Part shown: positions 24,057-31,040 of the stretch, in pieces | Numbering within the stretch: the stretch's first letter is position 1 | Layout of the letters: every line of letters begins with the position of its first letter | Source of the DNA: Oscillospiraceae bacterium | GTDB taxonomy: Bacteria; Bacillota; Clostridia; Oscillospirales; Oscillospiraceae | NCBI GenBank assembly: GCA_016286665.1 | Contig: JAEETX010000025.1 | Location: 1-32,495, forward strand | Direction of reading: 5' to 3' | DNA: 32,495 nt | The notes under the pieces: model-generated | Told to the model about the DNA's origin: nothing | Seen by the model: the letters and a program-made list of their open reading frames with translations, nothing else | Database searches by the model: none | Translations under genes and position numbers: made by a program

Positions 24057-24097
24057 CCGGATCGCTCGTCAAATATGGCGACGATCCGGTCTTTTTT
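24057..24097 (+). terminator. Intrinsic terminator upstream of the cargo gene
   Basis: CCGGATCG (24057-24064) pairs with CGATCCGG (24082-24089), and a run of seven T follows. It stands only about 25 bp before the gene at 24122, so it could also act as an attenuator. Confidence 0.65.
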
Positions 24098-24121
24098 TAC
24101 CCAAAAACAGGAGGTCAGAGA

Positions 24122-24814
24122 ATGAAAATCAATGAAGAAGCCCGTGACCGCTTCTATAAGGAAGTCGGCATTCACCTCGCCCGCGAAGGCTTTTCTGTCC
24201 TGGAACAGCGAGACGGCCTGCTCCCCCTCGAGTGGTGCGGCGCGCCTCTCTGTCGGATCACGGCGGGCGGCGGGGCGCAGTTCAGACGCGAGGATTTGGA
24301 ACGGGAGGACGCTGCGGAAGCGTTCTGCCGGGCAACGGACATCGCCCATACCACGGCAGAATATATGCGCCTCATGGAGTCTTCCCCTCCCCTCCGGGCA
24401 AAGGGCTTGGATGGGGACTACCGCGTGCTGGCAGACTTCAATGACACGGTACTGGCAGGTCACCCCACCAGCCAGGGCACGGAATTCGTCACCTGGGAAT
24501 GGGATTATGAACACACTGGGATGTGGCAAGGCCACTATTACGGAAACAACTACCCAGGAGCGAAACAGGACTTCGCTCTCCGCGCCGGACTCATTCCGGA
24601 GTCATTGCTTTTCGAGCAGAGCGAACTCGACGAGCTCTACCGCTGCTGCCAGCGGACGCGGGAGCTGGACGAAACGCTCTCCTATTACGATGAACAAAAG
24701 GTGATCCGGCTACAGGAGCATTTGGAAGGACTGTCTCCGGGAATCGGGGAACGGTTCGCCGCGCTGGAGCGACCAGTCGGACCGGAAACACAAATCGAAC
24801 AGACCATGTATTGA
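24122..24814 (+). CDS. Conjugative-element hypothetical protein
   Basis: A 230-residue protein I do not recognise by function. It is acidic, with a WEWDYEHTGMWQGHYYG aromatic patch at about 124-140 and no membrane segment. The style and neighbours (ArdA-like gene next) point to accessory cargo of a clostridial conjugative or integrative element. AGGAGG precedes the ATG. A strong terminator follows, so it is a single-gene transcript. Confidence 0.65.
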   Translation: MKINEEARDRFYKEVGIHLAREGFSVLEQRDGLLPLEWCGAPLCRITAGGGAQFRREDLEREDAAEAFCRATDIAHTTAEYMRLMESSPPLRAKGLDGDYRVLADFNDTVLAGHPTSQGTEFVTWEWDYEHTGMWQGHYYGNNYPGAKQDFALRAGLIPESLLFEQSELDELYRCCQRTRELDETLSYYDEQKVIRLQEHLEGLSPGIGERFAALERPVGPETQIEQTMY

Positions 24815-24815
24815 G

Positions 24816-24859
24816 GCCGGAGTCTTCAGAAATACCAGACTGAAGACTCCGGCTTTTTT
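24816..24859 (+). terminator. Strong intrinsic terminator
   Basis: A perfect 14-bp stem, GCCGGAGTCTTCAG (24816-24829) and CTGAAGACTCCGGC (24840-24853), followed by six T. Confidence 0.9.
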
Positions 24860-24898
24860 CATTTTCAGCAGAAAAAAGAAATAGGAGGTATCGGAATC

Positions 24899-26083
24899 TT
24901 GAATGTAACCCTTTGCAATCGCGGCCACCCGGAATACGGCGCGGCCACCATCCCGCTTCCCATTCCCGATGAGGAGTACGCGCGCTGCATGGAGCTGCTG
25001 GAGGCGCTGGAGATCGGCAGCGTGACCGGCCATGACTGCTATGTGGATCAGATCACGGACGCCCCACCCTCCCTGGACATGCTGGAGGGCACCATGATCA
25101 ACGTGGACGAGCTGGACTTCCTCGCCAGAAGCCTGGACCGCTATACCGATGAGGAGCTGGCGAAGTTCCAGTGCATGACTGCCACCAGGGAGCATTGGGA
25201 TATGCAGACCCTCATCAACCTCTCCTTCTCCTGTGAGCAGGCCACCGTCATTACGGACTTCTCCAAGCTGGAGGAAGCGGGCCGGAGCCATTACATGACC
25301 ATGCATGGGGGCGGCGTACCGGTGGAGGAGTACAATCAGCTCAACGGCGTCGGTATCGCCCGAAGCCTCATTGCGGACGGAGGCGGCAGGATCACGCCCT
25401 ACGGCGTCGTGTTCGAGAACGCCATGCGCATCGAGCCGCTGTACGACGGACACAGTTTCCCGCCGTATGCGGACAAGCCGTATCTCATGGAGTTCACCGT
25501 CGAAACGGATCGGGAAGGAGAGCTCACCTTCTTCCTCCCGCAGCCTGAGAAGCGGCTGGAGCGCCTGCTGGAACGGGCGGGAATCCGCAGCGCCGACCAG
25601 ATTCACCTTCGGACCTGGTACAGCGAGCTTCCGGACGCTGTCGTTGATCGGCTGGATGTCCCCCATGAAAGCCTTGATGAGCTGAACAGCCTTTGCGCCG
25701 CTGCGGGGAGATTGGACCAGAAGGAGATGCAGAAGTTCTCTGCAGTGGTGAATTATGCCCAGCCGAGGTACGCATTCCAAATGCGGCTTCTTGCAGAAAA
25801 CCTTGAACTCTTCGATTTCATACCGGACATTCGGACCGCGGAGGAGTTTGGCCGGTATCTTATCCAGGAATCCGGCCATTACGAATACGACGAAAACCTG
25901 GAGCCGTATTACGACTATGATAAGTGCGGTCGGGAACAAATGGAGTCTGAGAGCGGAGGCTACACGCCGGAGGGCTATGTGTCCTATCATGGGACGATGA
26001 GTCTGGATGAACTGATGATAGAGGACCCTGTGGAGCAATACCGAAAAGAGCAAGGTCTGCAGATGGGAGGCCTGTCATGCTGA
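24899..26083 (+). CDS. ArdA-like antirestriction protein of an integrative element
   Basis: 394 residues of the acidic protein family annotated as antirestriction/ArdA-like in clostridial conjugative elements. It has HPEYGAATIPLPIPDEEY at the start, a central TPYGVVFENAMRIEPLYDG and a C-terminal ESGHYEYDENLEPYYDYDKCG. Many Asp/Glu on the surface would mimic DNA phosphate and block type I restriction enzymes, a known ArdA property; for this long form that is inference. The start is TTG at 24899 with AGGAGG ten bases upstream; no better start exists. Its last seven bases overlap the start of the next frame (ATGCTGA). Confidence 0.7.
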   Translation: MNVTLCNRGHPEYGAATIPLPIPDEEYARCMELLEALEIGSVTGHDCYVDQITDAPPSLDMLEGTMINVDELDFLARSLDRYTDEELAKFQCMTATREHWDMQTLINLSFSCEQATVITDFSKLEEAGRSHYMTMHGGGVPVEEYNQLNGVGIARSLIADGGGRITPYGVVFENAMRIEPLYDGHSFPPYADKPYLMEFTVETDREGELTFFLPQPEKRLERLLERAGIRSADQIHLRTWYSELPDAVVDRLDVPHESLDELNSLCAAAGRLDQKEMQKFSAVVNYAQPRYAFQMRLLAENLELFDFIPDIRTAEEFGRYLIQESGHYEYDENLEPYYDYDKCGREQMESESGGYTPEGYVSYHGTMSLDELMIEDPVEQYRKEQGLQMGGLSC

Positions 26084-26623
26084 TCCTGAACCTGACTCGG
26101 GGGGACAGCGGGATTCGCGTTCCGCTCCACCTCCCCGCCACCCCCGCAGATGTTGGCGACGTCTATGCCAAGCTGGATCAGATCAGCAAGAAAGAGAAGC
26201 TGACGCGCATCGCCAGTGTGGTGAGCGATTCGAAGTTTCTGGAAAGGTACTTCCGGGATAAGCTCCTCGACCCTCTGGACGAGCTGAACGAGCTGGCGGA
26301 AAGGCTCGACGGTATTCAAGATGCTGTCCGTCCTTTCCGCGAAGAAGCCTGCCACATTGGAGGATGCCCTCCGGCTGACGGAGGAGCTGGACGCCTATGA
26401 GTTCCTCCATATCAGCGAAGAAGACTACGGGAAAGCGGTACTTCTGGAGCTGTGCGGAGATGAGGAGATCCTGGATATGCTGGACGGCTTCCTCGACTGG
26501 CAGAATTTCGGACTCTATATGATGGAGCAGGACGGCGTCATCTCCACCCAGTATGGCGCGATCCGCAAGGTGGAGCCGGAGCAGTCGGAGCAGGAAGCGG
26601 GGATGCAGCTGCAGAGCTGCTGA
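26077..26623 (+). pseudogene. ArdA-family relative broken by a frameshift
   Basis: The first frame (from ATG 26077, MLILNLTRGDSGIRVPLHLP...LNELAERLDG) reads well to about 26313 and then loses sense. A second frame (TVFKMLSVLSAKKPATLEDALRL...) continues the same domain pattern to a TGA at 26621. Joining them near 26310-26316 by a -1 shift gives about 180 residues like the C-terminal repeats of the upstream protein. It is either a pseudogene, a sequencing error or a programmed slip; no obvious slippery site is seen. Confidence 0.6.
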
Positions 26624-26695
26624 AGGAAGCCTTCACGGACTGCTGCCCGTGGCTCTTTTGCCCTGGGGTCAGAATAGAGAAGGAGATTCAGCTAT

Positions 26696-27394
26696 ATGCA
26701 AGAGAAAACGGATTTGAGTAAGGTCAAAGACGTGGCCGAAATGCTTCTCATGACCGATGTTTGTGAAACGTCCTACTCCCCAATGGTCGTCCAGCACCCC
26801 TTTACCTCTTCCGGGATGGTGGGTGTGAGAACGGGCGGAGAATTAGAGATTTTGGATATAACCGAGAATCCGGACAACCTTCGGCTGTGGCGGGAACAAA
26901 TGCGGAGAATCATAGAAAAAGCAGATAGCGCGTACCTCCTGTACCTGCTGGTGAACAAGCCGTATGGCTTGACGTTCCTGAAGCTCGCGGAGCCGTATCT
27001 GTCACGGAATGACTTGTCCAAAATCCTTTCTTCCGCATGGATCATGTCGGAAAACCCCAACTCTGATGTCAACCTCACAAAACGCCGACTGGTCTCTCTG
27101 TTCCGTTCGGCTGACCCCACTGTTCTCATGGACGAGGAAGAACGGCAGATGCTGGCCGACCTCGACCCAACGGTAACGGTGTATCGGGGCGTCACCTCAT
27201 ATAATGCGGATAAGGTCAGGGCTTTATCGTGGACGCTCGACTATAACATCGCAAAATGGTTTGCCACACGCTTTGGTGGGCGAGGAACCGTGTATGAGGC
27301 ACAGGTATGTAGAGAGCATATTCTGGCGCTTTTCAGCAGGAGAAATGAAGCGGAGGTCATTATCGACCCCAAGGATCTGATGAACATAGTATAG
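26696..27394 (+). CDS. Putative ADP-ribosyltransferase
   Basis: A 232-residue protein whose last 80 residues fit the R-S-E ADP-ribosyltransferase plan: Y163-R164-G (NAD-binding Arg), LSWT at 177-180 (the S-T-S strand), KWFATRFG, and NEAEVIIDP with E218 and E220 (the catalytic ExE). The N-terminal 150 residues are helical and unassigned. It would transfer ADP-ribose from NAD to a protein, nucleic acid or small target. No secretion signal is present, so an intracellular toxin or defence effector is more likely than an exotoxin. AAGGAGA precedes the ATG. Its final 171 bp overlap, on the opposite strand, the end of the HTH gene. Confidence 0.6.
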   Translation: MQEKTDLSKVKDVAEMLLMTDVCETSYSPMVVQHPFTSSGMVGVRTGGELEILDITENPDNLRLWREQMRRIIEKADSAYLLYLLVNKPYGLTFLKLAEPYLSRNDLSKILSSAWIMSENPNSDVNLTKRRLVSLFRSADPTVLMDEEERQMLADLDPTVTVYRGVTSYNADKVRALSWTLDYNIAKWFATRFGGRGTVYEAQVCREHILALFSRRNEAEVIIDPKDLMNIV

Positions 27395-27958
27395 AAGCTT
27401 TTGCAGAGCCATTGGCGTGATATCCTTTGCTTTGAAAAGGATATATCTCGTCACTAGTTCAATCTTGCCCTCGCCATATAATTGCAAGAGATTATCCAGT
27501 GCTCCTCTACATTTCTGATAGGCGATTGCCGTGATCTTATCTTTTCCTTTTTCAAGGTATTCCTCCATGGTTTTATGGGAAGCTAGGATACGAAGCAAGA
27601 TATCAGAATTAGCACGAGAGGGTAACTGCCCATCAAGATATCGGGTTATAGTAATATCACCGAATCCTAATAGTTTAGCGAGAGGGCAAGCCCCGATGTT
27701 GTATTTTTTGAGGATGCCATCAACCTCTTCAACGGTAATCAGCTTAGCCGCTCGCCTATATTCAGCCTCTCGGCTCTTCACATTTTCATCATTAATCTCC
27801 GGAACATACACTTCCTCCCCACACTCACGGCAGTGAGCACTCATCAATACTGCACTAAAAACCACCCCCTTTACGCTAATTACTTCGCGGCTGCTTGCAA
27901 CAGAATACGGCCTCTCACAACCGCATTTGATGCAGTATACGGTCGATGTGCTTGGCAT
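27224..27958 (-). pseudogene. Zinc-ribbon/HTH antitoxin with a truncated Panacea-like domain
   Basis: The 244-residue frame starts with a YgiT/MqsA-type zinc ribbon (CIKCGCERPY, CRECGEEVYVP). An HTH domain follows (LAKLLGFGDITITRYLDGQLPS), and then ITPMALQKLLYYVHQIL, which looks like the opening of a Panacea (SocA/DUF4065) domain. After that the sequence turns arbitrary at exactly the place (about 27390) where the oppositely directed ADP-ribosyltransferase gene ends. The Panacea domain should continue for about 100 residues more. The last 55 residues are therefore probably antisense of the other gene, and the antitoxin has been cut by recombination. AAAGGAG precedes the ATG. It lies downstream of the toxin-like gene at 28034-28420. 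Confidence 0.65.
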
Positions 27959-28033
27959 AGCAGCGGCTCCTTTCGCTTTTCGCTTTTCGGTTTTCGTGTT
28001 GCACTCTCCTAAGCTAGTCTTCTGGTGGTATCT

Positions 28034-28420
28034 TTAAATATCGTCATACATTCCTTCAGTATGAAATGATATTACAATAACTGGGGCTCTATTCCCGTTT
28101 TCTAGAAAATACATTTTTATATAAAGGTTCAACTGTTCCTCTTCGCCAAAAACGGTAATGGTAGCTGCTTTGATAAATATATATACCTCGGTTGCCGGAT
28201 ATAGAGGATTATCATTTGGTCCGATCTTTATGCAGTCTTCTGCTTTGAGGCTTTTGATTACACCCACTTTTTCATTATGAGTCATTGGATATTTATTATC
28301 AAAATCATGATTCTTTGCGCTTGGTTGAAAAATGCATTCATTCGTCGCTAAGTAAGGTTTGATTCGTTTTAGAAAGTTCTTTGTTTTCTCGTCTTCTGGT
28401 GGCGAAAGAACTCTATCGAT
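28034..28420 (-). CDS. MqsR-like toxin candidate with probable ATC start
   Basis: The frame from the first ATG (28285) gives 83 residues ending NLYIKMYFLENG...VIVISFHTEGMYDDI, the style of MqsR-type RNase toxins. The same frame stays open and protein-like for 45 more codons upstream (IDRVLSPPEDEKTKNFLKR ... NECIFQPSAKNHDFDNKYP). It reaches an AGGGAGGG ribosome site with no ATG, GTG or TTG on the way. The codon eight bases after that site is ATC (28420-28418). A promoter would start the RNA near 28444, which also favours this start. I give 128 residues. The partner is the zinc-ribbon/HTH gene 75 bp downstream. Family call moderate; start call inferred. Confidence 0.5.
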   Translation of the reverse strand: MDRVLSPPEDEKTKNFLKRIKPYLATNECIFQPSAKNHDFDNKYPMTHNEKVGVIKSLKAEDCIKIGPNDNPLYPATEVYIFIKAATITVFGEEEQLNLYIKMYFLENGNRAPVIVISFHTEGMYDDI

Positions 28421-28450
28421 GAGAGATCCCTCCCTTCTTCTTTTGAAAGC

Positions 28451-28490
28451 ATCATATCATAGTGATAATATTTTGTCAATATATTATCAC
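28451..28490 (-). promoter_or_regulatory. Promoter and operator of the toxin-antitoxin locus
   Basis: Leftward -35 TTGACA (28479-28474), 17-bp spacer, -10 TATGAT (28456-28451). A 10-bp inverted repeat, GTGATAATAT (28462-28471) and ATATTATCAC (28481-28490), spans the -35 and the spacer: a typical place for antitoxin autoregulation. From 28491 to 28703 there is no gene; 28593-28621 holds a run of nine-base CTCAACGTA-type tandem units. Confidence 0.7.
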
Positions 28491-28703
28491 CATTGCCGTT
28501 GCTCTGAAGACTGGAAAGGTTAAACTAATCAGATATCTCATGTAAACGATCTCATTTTACCTTATCACATGTCCAATAATCGGGACATATGCCTTCAACG
28601 TGCTCAACGTACTCAACGTACTATTGGGTTATTCTTAGTGGGATTTCAAATGATACGGATTACAACTTTTGAGTAGATTCTACTAGTAAACCCGCTCGTT
28701 TGA

Positions 28704-28979
28704 CTATGCCTGGATGCGAACATTGTGCTCCTGGATGTGAACAATTGTTTCAATTAAGAGACGCTGTTCCGGTTCAGTCAGAGCCGCGATCTGATAGGCA
28801 GGCGTCAGGGAAATCTTTTTGTCGTCCACCATCTGTAGGAGCTCCGGGTCGAGATTGTTGAGGGAAATAAAGTTGCGGACGGTATCTCCACTGATGCCGT
28901 CCACATTTCCCACTTCATAGTTGCTGCGGAAATTCGCCGAATTATCCGGCGAATTCTTTGAAGGAGTGTCGTTATCCAA
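28704..28979 (-). pseudogene. ParB-type protein fragment
   Basis: A 91-residue frame whose core (SGDTVRNFISLNNLDPELLQ, then MVDDKKISLTPAYQIAAL) matches the HTH (KorB-like) domain of ParB proteins. The N-terminal ParB/Srx domain is missing, and the C-terminus changes after LLIETI into a repeat-derived tail (VHIQEHNVRIQA). The tail is encoded by the direct repeat at 28711-28743. It is a broken piece of an element's partition or replication gene. Confidence 0.65.
28711..28743. repeat. 33-bp direct repeat, left copy
   Basis: TGGATGCGAACATTGTGCTCC followed by TGGATGTGAACA. It recurs at 32125-32157 with 31 of 33 bases equal. The unit is itself a partial tandem (GGATGYGAACA twice). The two copies bracket the retron and its flanking fragments. 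Confidence 0.85.
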
Positions 28980-29079
28980 AACTTCTTTTCATAGGCGTGT
29001 CCCTTCGTTCAGGTTTTTGGGCAGCAAAAAAGCCGGGCATATCAATCTGTCCGGCACACTGTCTGATATGTAATTCAGC

Positions 29080-29275
29080 GTTCCTCGCTTCGTTGGCGGC
29101 GTTTCAGCCACTGATCCAGCAGCTTGAAAATAGCCTCCTCTATCCGTGCGGGGGAGTAGGACTTTGGGAAGTATTTGCGGAGCTTGCCATATTGGTTCCT
29201 CCCAATGTTTTATTATCCAGTAGCAAAAGGAATGTTCCGTCCATCAGCTTGAAAACGACCACTTCTTCATATTGA
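29080..29275 (-). pseudogene. Frameshifted small mobile-element gene
   Basis: A leftward reading gives EEVVVFKLMDGTFLLLLDNK in one frame. After a shift near 29205 it continues as GRNQYGKLRKYFPKSYSPAR, IEEAIFKLLDQWLKRRQRS, and stop. Both halves look like genuine protein and neither works alone. I do not recognise the family. A weak GCCGG/CCGGC hairpin with a T-run (29055-29025, leftward) follows. Confidence 0.45.
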
Positions 29276-29277
29276 GT

Positions 29278-29314
29278 AAAAAAAGAGCAGACATTCCGGA
29301 TTGAATGTCTGCTC
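29278..29314 (-). terminator. Leftward intrinsic terminator
   Basis: A perfect 12-bp stem, GAGCAGACATTC (29285-29296) and GAATGTCTGCTC (29303-29314). Read leftward it is followed by seven T (29284-29278). It stands at the boundary between the older element debris and the retron. Confidence 0.75.
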
Positions 29315-29363
29315 ATTGAAATCTCTCATTTATGCTCAACATATTAACGGAACAGATTAGTTC

Positions 29364-29393
29364 TTGAAATGACAAAAGACCCGATGATATAAT
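29364..29393 (+). promoter_or_regulatory. Promoter of the retron operon
   Basis: -35 TTGAAA (29364-29369), 18-bp spacer, -10 TATAAT (29388-29393). It leaves a leader of about 185 nt before the first retron gene, with no further feature seen except the repeat at 29454-29488. Confidence 0.6.
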
Positions 29394-29453
29394 CACAAAT
29401 AACACAAAGCGAAAACAATTACCAGTTTTACCCTTCATCAAGAAGGAATTAAA

Positions 29454-29488
29454 CCTGGTGAAAAACGCCTGTCATCCCCTTGAAATAT
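29454..29488. repeat. Imperfect direct repeat flanking the retron, left copy
   Basis: The sequence CCTGGTGAAAAACGCC, seven variable bases, then CCCTTGAAATAT. The right copy at 32276-32309 has CCAGGCAAAAAACGCC, six variable bases and the same CCCTTGAAATAT. Read leftward both encode a YFKG-type peptide, so they may be pieces of two related genes. Confidence 0.55.
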
Positions 29489-29583
29489 CCCGGATAACGG
29501 AAGACTATCAAACCCTCTATATGTTAGAGCGTAGTTGCTAAGATGTCTACCACTATTTGGCCGAGAAATACTGAAAAGAATAA

Positions 29584-30444
29584 GTGCTGCAAAGGATACA
29601 AACTATAGAAATGGATAAGACGGAACTCCCTCACTTCTACAAAGCCAAGATTTTTGATATCGTTCACAATTCAAAATGGGGATTGAACGAAACTCAATCA
29701 GAACACCTATACGAGCGTTTGGTCATTAGATGTGCCAGCTTACAGGGAAAAGATGAATGGAACCTGTTCATTAAGCTATGTGAAATGTATCGGTTTGTTG
29801 GTGTTGCTGAATACCTGCCAAAACTGATTGCCCTATTGGAGCGAATAATTGATAAGCAGTACTCTGGCCAGCAGAGGAAAGTATTTATCGCCCCATTAAA
29901 AAGGAAAGATAATCATGGGAGCATAAAAAGTGCAGACTATATTACGTACTTAACTCAAAGCGTATATATGAAATATAGTCGAATTCTTTCAAAAAAACGC
30001 TTCATTATACTAGGAAGTTTTGAGCAAATCGTAATTAACCGCAAATCTTTTCTGAATAAACCGTTACTGTTAATCGATGATTTTATCGGTTCTGGTAATT
30101 ACGCAACAGAAGTATTAAAACAATTGAAAGATGTTGGTCTTTCTCCCGGCGAAGTTTTGATTTGTACCTTGTTTATTACTCCCAAAGGATTGGATCGGAT
30201 TACCAAAGAGGGTTATAGCATAGAGTATTTGGAAATGGTTAATAGTGTATTGCCAATACTCTCAGAAAGGGAACGGAAGCTTCTAGCGAAAATTGAAGAT
30301 GACATGGCAGTTCCTAAAGACCTTCACTTTGGGTATTCTGAATCTGCAACGCTAATCACCCTGTTAAGGACGCCAAATAACACACTTCCTGTCTTTTGGT
30401 TTCTCGGAAAAGAGAAAAAACTTGCTCCATTTGAACGATTGTGA
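29584..30444 (+). CDS. Retron-associated phosphoribosyltransferase-like effector
   Basis: 286 residues. PLLLIDDFIGSGNYATEVLK at 160-179 is the PRPP-binding loop of a phosphoribosyltransferase fold. The C-terminal GYSESATLITLLRTPNNTLP followed by FWFLG resembles the conserved end of PRTase-CE proteins of conflict systems. The N-terminal 90 residues are helical. It is paired with a winged-helix protein, retron RNA and RT, which matches my memory of type III retrons, where the PRTase-like protein is the likely toxic effector held in check by the RT-msDNA complex. The start is uncertain: GTG 29584 (weak site) or ATG 29611. The low GC contrasts with the host genes. Confidence 0.72.
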   Translation: MLQRIQTIEMDKTELPHFYKAKIFDIVHNSKWGLNETQSEHLYERLVIRCASLQGKDEWNLFIKLCEMYRFVGVAEYLPKLIALLERIIDKQYSGQQRKVFIAPLKRKDNHGSIKSADYITYLTQSVYMKYSRILSKKRFIILGSFEQIVINRKSFLNKPLLLIDDFIGSGNYATEVLKQLKDVGLSPGEVLICTLFITPKGLDRITKEGYSIEYLEMVNSVLPILSERERKLLAKIEDDMAVPKDLHFGYSESATLITLLRTPNNTLPVFWFLGKEKKLAPFERL

Positions 30445-30456
30445 GGTGTCAGTCTA

Positions 30457-30762
30457 ATGTCATATGATCCAGAAGATATGCTGTTCTTTCTTCTTTCAAT
30501 CCGACATTCTGAAAGTTCGGCTTTTGTGTCGCGTCATGTTACCAGCGGAAACATTGGTTCTCTCTGTTCTAAAGCTTTGTCAGAAGGTCTTTTAAGTGAG
30601 CGGCTTCACTCTTTAGTGCTTACCGATAAAGGTTCCGATTATATTGACGACCTTAACCGAAAACTTGGAAGGAAAGGGATAGACAAGGTCATCGCACTCG
30701 TTCCAGATCAACGAATAGAAAAAATCAGTCTCGAAGAGATTTACTTGCCTCAAGAAATATGA
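30457..30762 (+). CDS. Retron-associated winged-helix protein
   Basis: A 101-residue small basic/acidic protein with a winged-helix pattern. MLFFLLSIRHSESSAFVSRH is the first helix and strand, IGSLCSKALSEGLLSERL the recognition helices, and SLVLTDKGSDYIDDLNRKLG the wing and last helix. GAGGTG lies ahead of the ATG, and the gene begins 12 nt after the PRTase stop. In type III retrons a winged-helix partner accompanies the PRTase. It probably binds the msDNA, the operator or the effector; this is inference. Confidence 0.7.
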   Translation: MSYDPEDMLFFLLSIRHSESSAFVSRHVTSGNIGSLCSKALSEGLLSERLHSLVLTDKGSDYIDDLNRKLGRKGIDKVIALVPDQRIEKISLEEIYLPQEI

Positions 30763-30774
30763 TATATTCTTTAA

Positions 30775-31020
30775 AAGAATATAGTGTTCTGTTAGTGATT
30801 CGCTCTATGGCGATAGTGATGCGAGTTCGCATTGCGAATTGGTTCTAAGTTTCAAGCCTACAAACGAACAACCCTTTTGACGGGGACGTCAAAATGCTTG
30901 TTCGTCTGCTAGCTGACTTCTTGTTCCAAGAAGTCAGCTAACACAGCAACTTAAATGCCGACTTACGTCAACATTCAAGTTGCTGTGAGGGTCTATTTTG
31001 TAACAGAACACTGTATTCTT
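30775..31020 (+). ncRNA. Retron msr-msd RNA
   Basis: a1 (30775-30794) and a2 (31001-31020) pair over 20 nt with a single G-U. The guanosine right after a1 (30795, context TTAGTG) is the candidate branch G. msr: hairpins TCGC/GCGA (30800-30813) and ATGCGA/TCGCAT (30819-30832). msd: hairpin ACGAACAA/TTGTTCGT (30864-30905) with an inner TTTTGAC/GTCAAAA, a perfect 13-bp hairpin (30911-30939), and an 11-bp stem CACAGCAACTT/AAGTTGCTGTG (30942-30987). It lies between the winged-helix and RT genes. The exact msr/msd border and the msDNA 3' end cannot be fixed by eye. Confidence 0.85.
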
Positions 31021-31040
31021 TTTTTGAAGGGATTAACCTT

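Noticed and set aside
23811-24121. tRNA-Ala as the attachment site of the downstream element
   Set aside because: I searched by eye for a repeat of the tRNA 3' end further right in the window and found none, and no intact integrase lies near it.
24710-26053. A 447-codon minus-strand frame opposite the ArdA-like gene
   Set aside because: Shadow frame; the plus strand has the family pattern, a ribosome site and a preceding terminator.
28958-29275. A 105-codon plus-strand frame
   Set aside because: The reading is Cys/Leu-rich without pattern, and the opposite strand carries a better, though frameshifted, protein.
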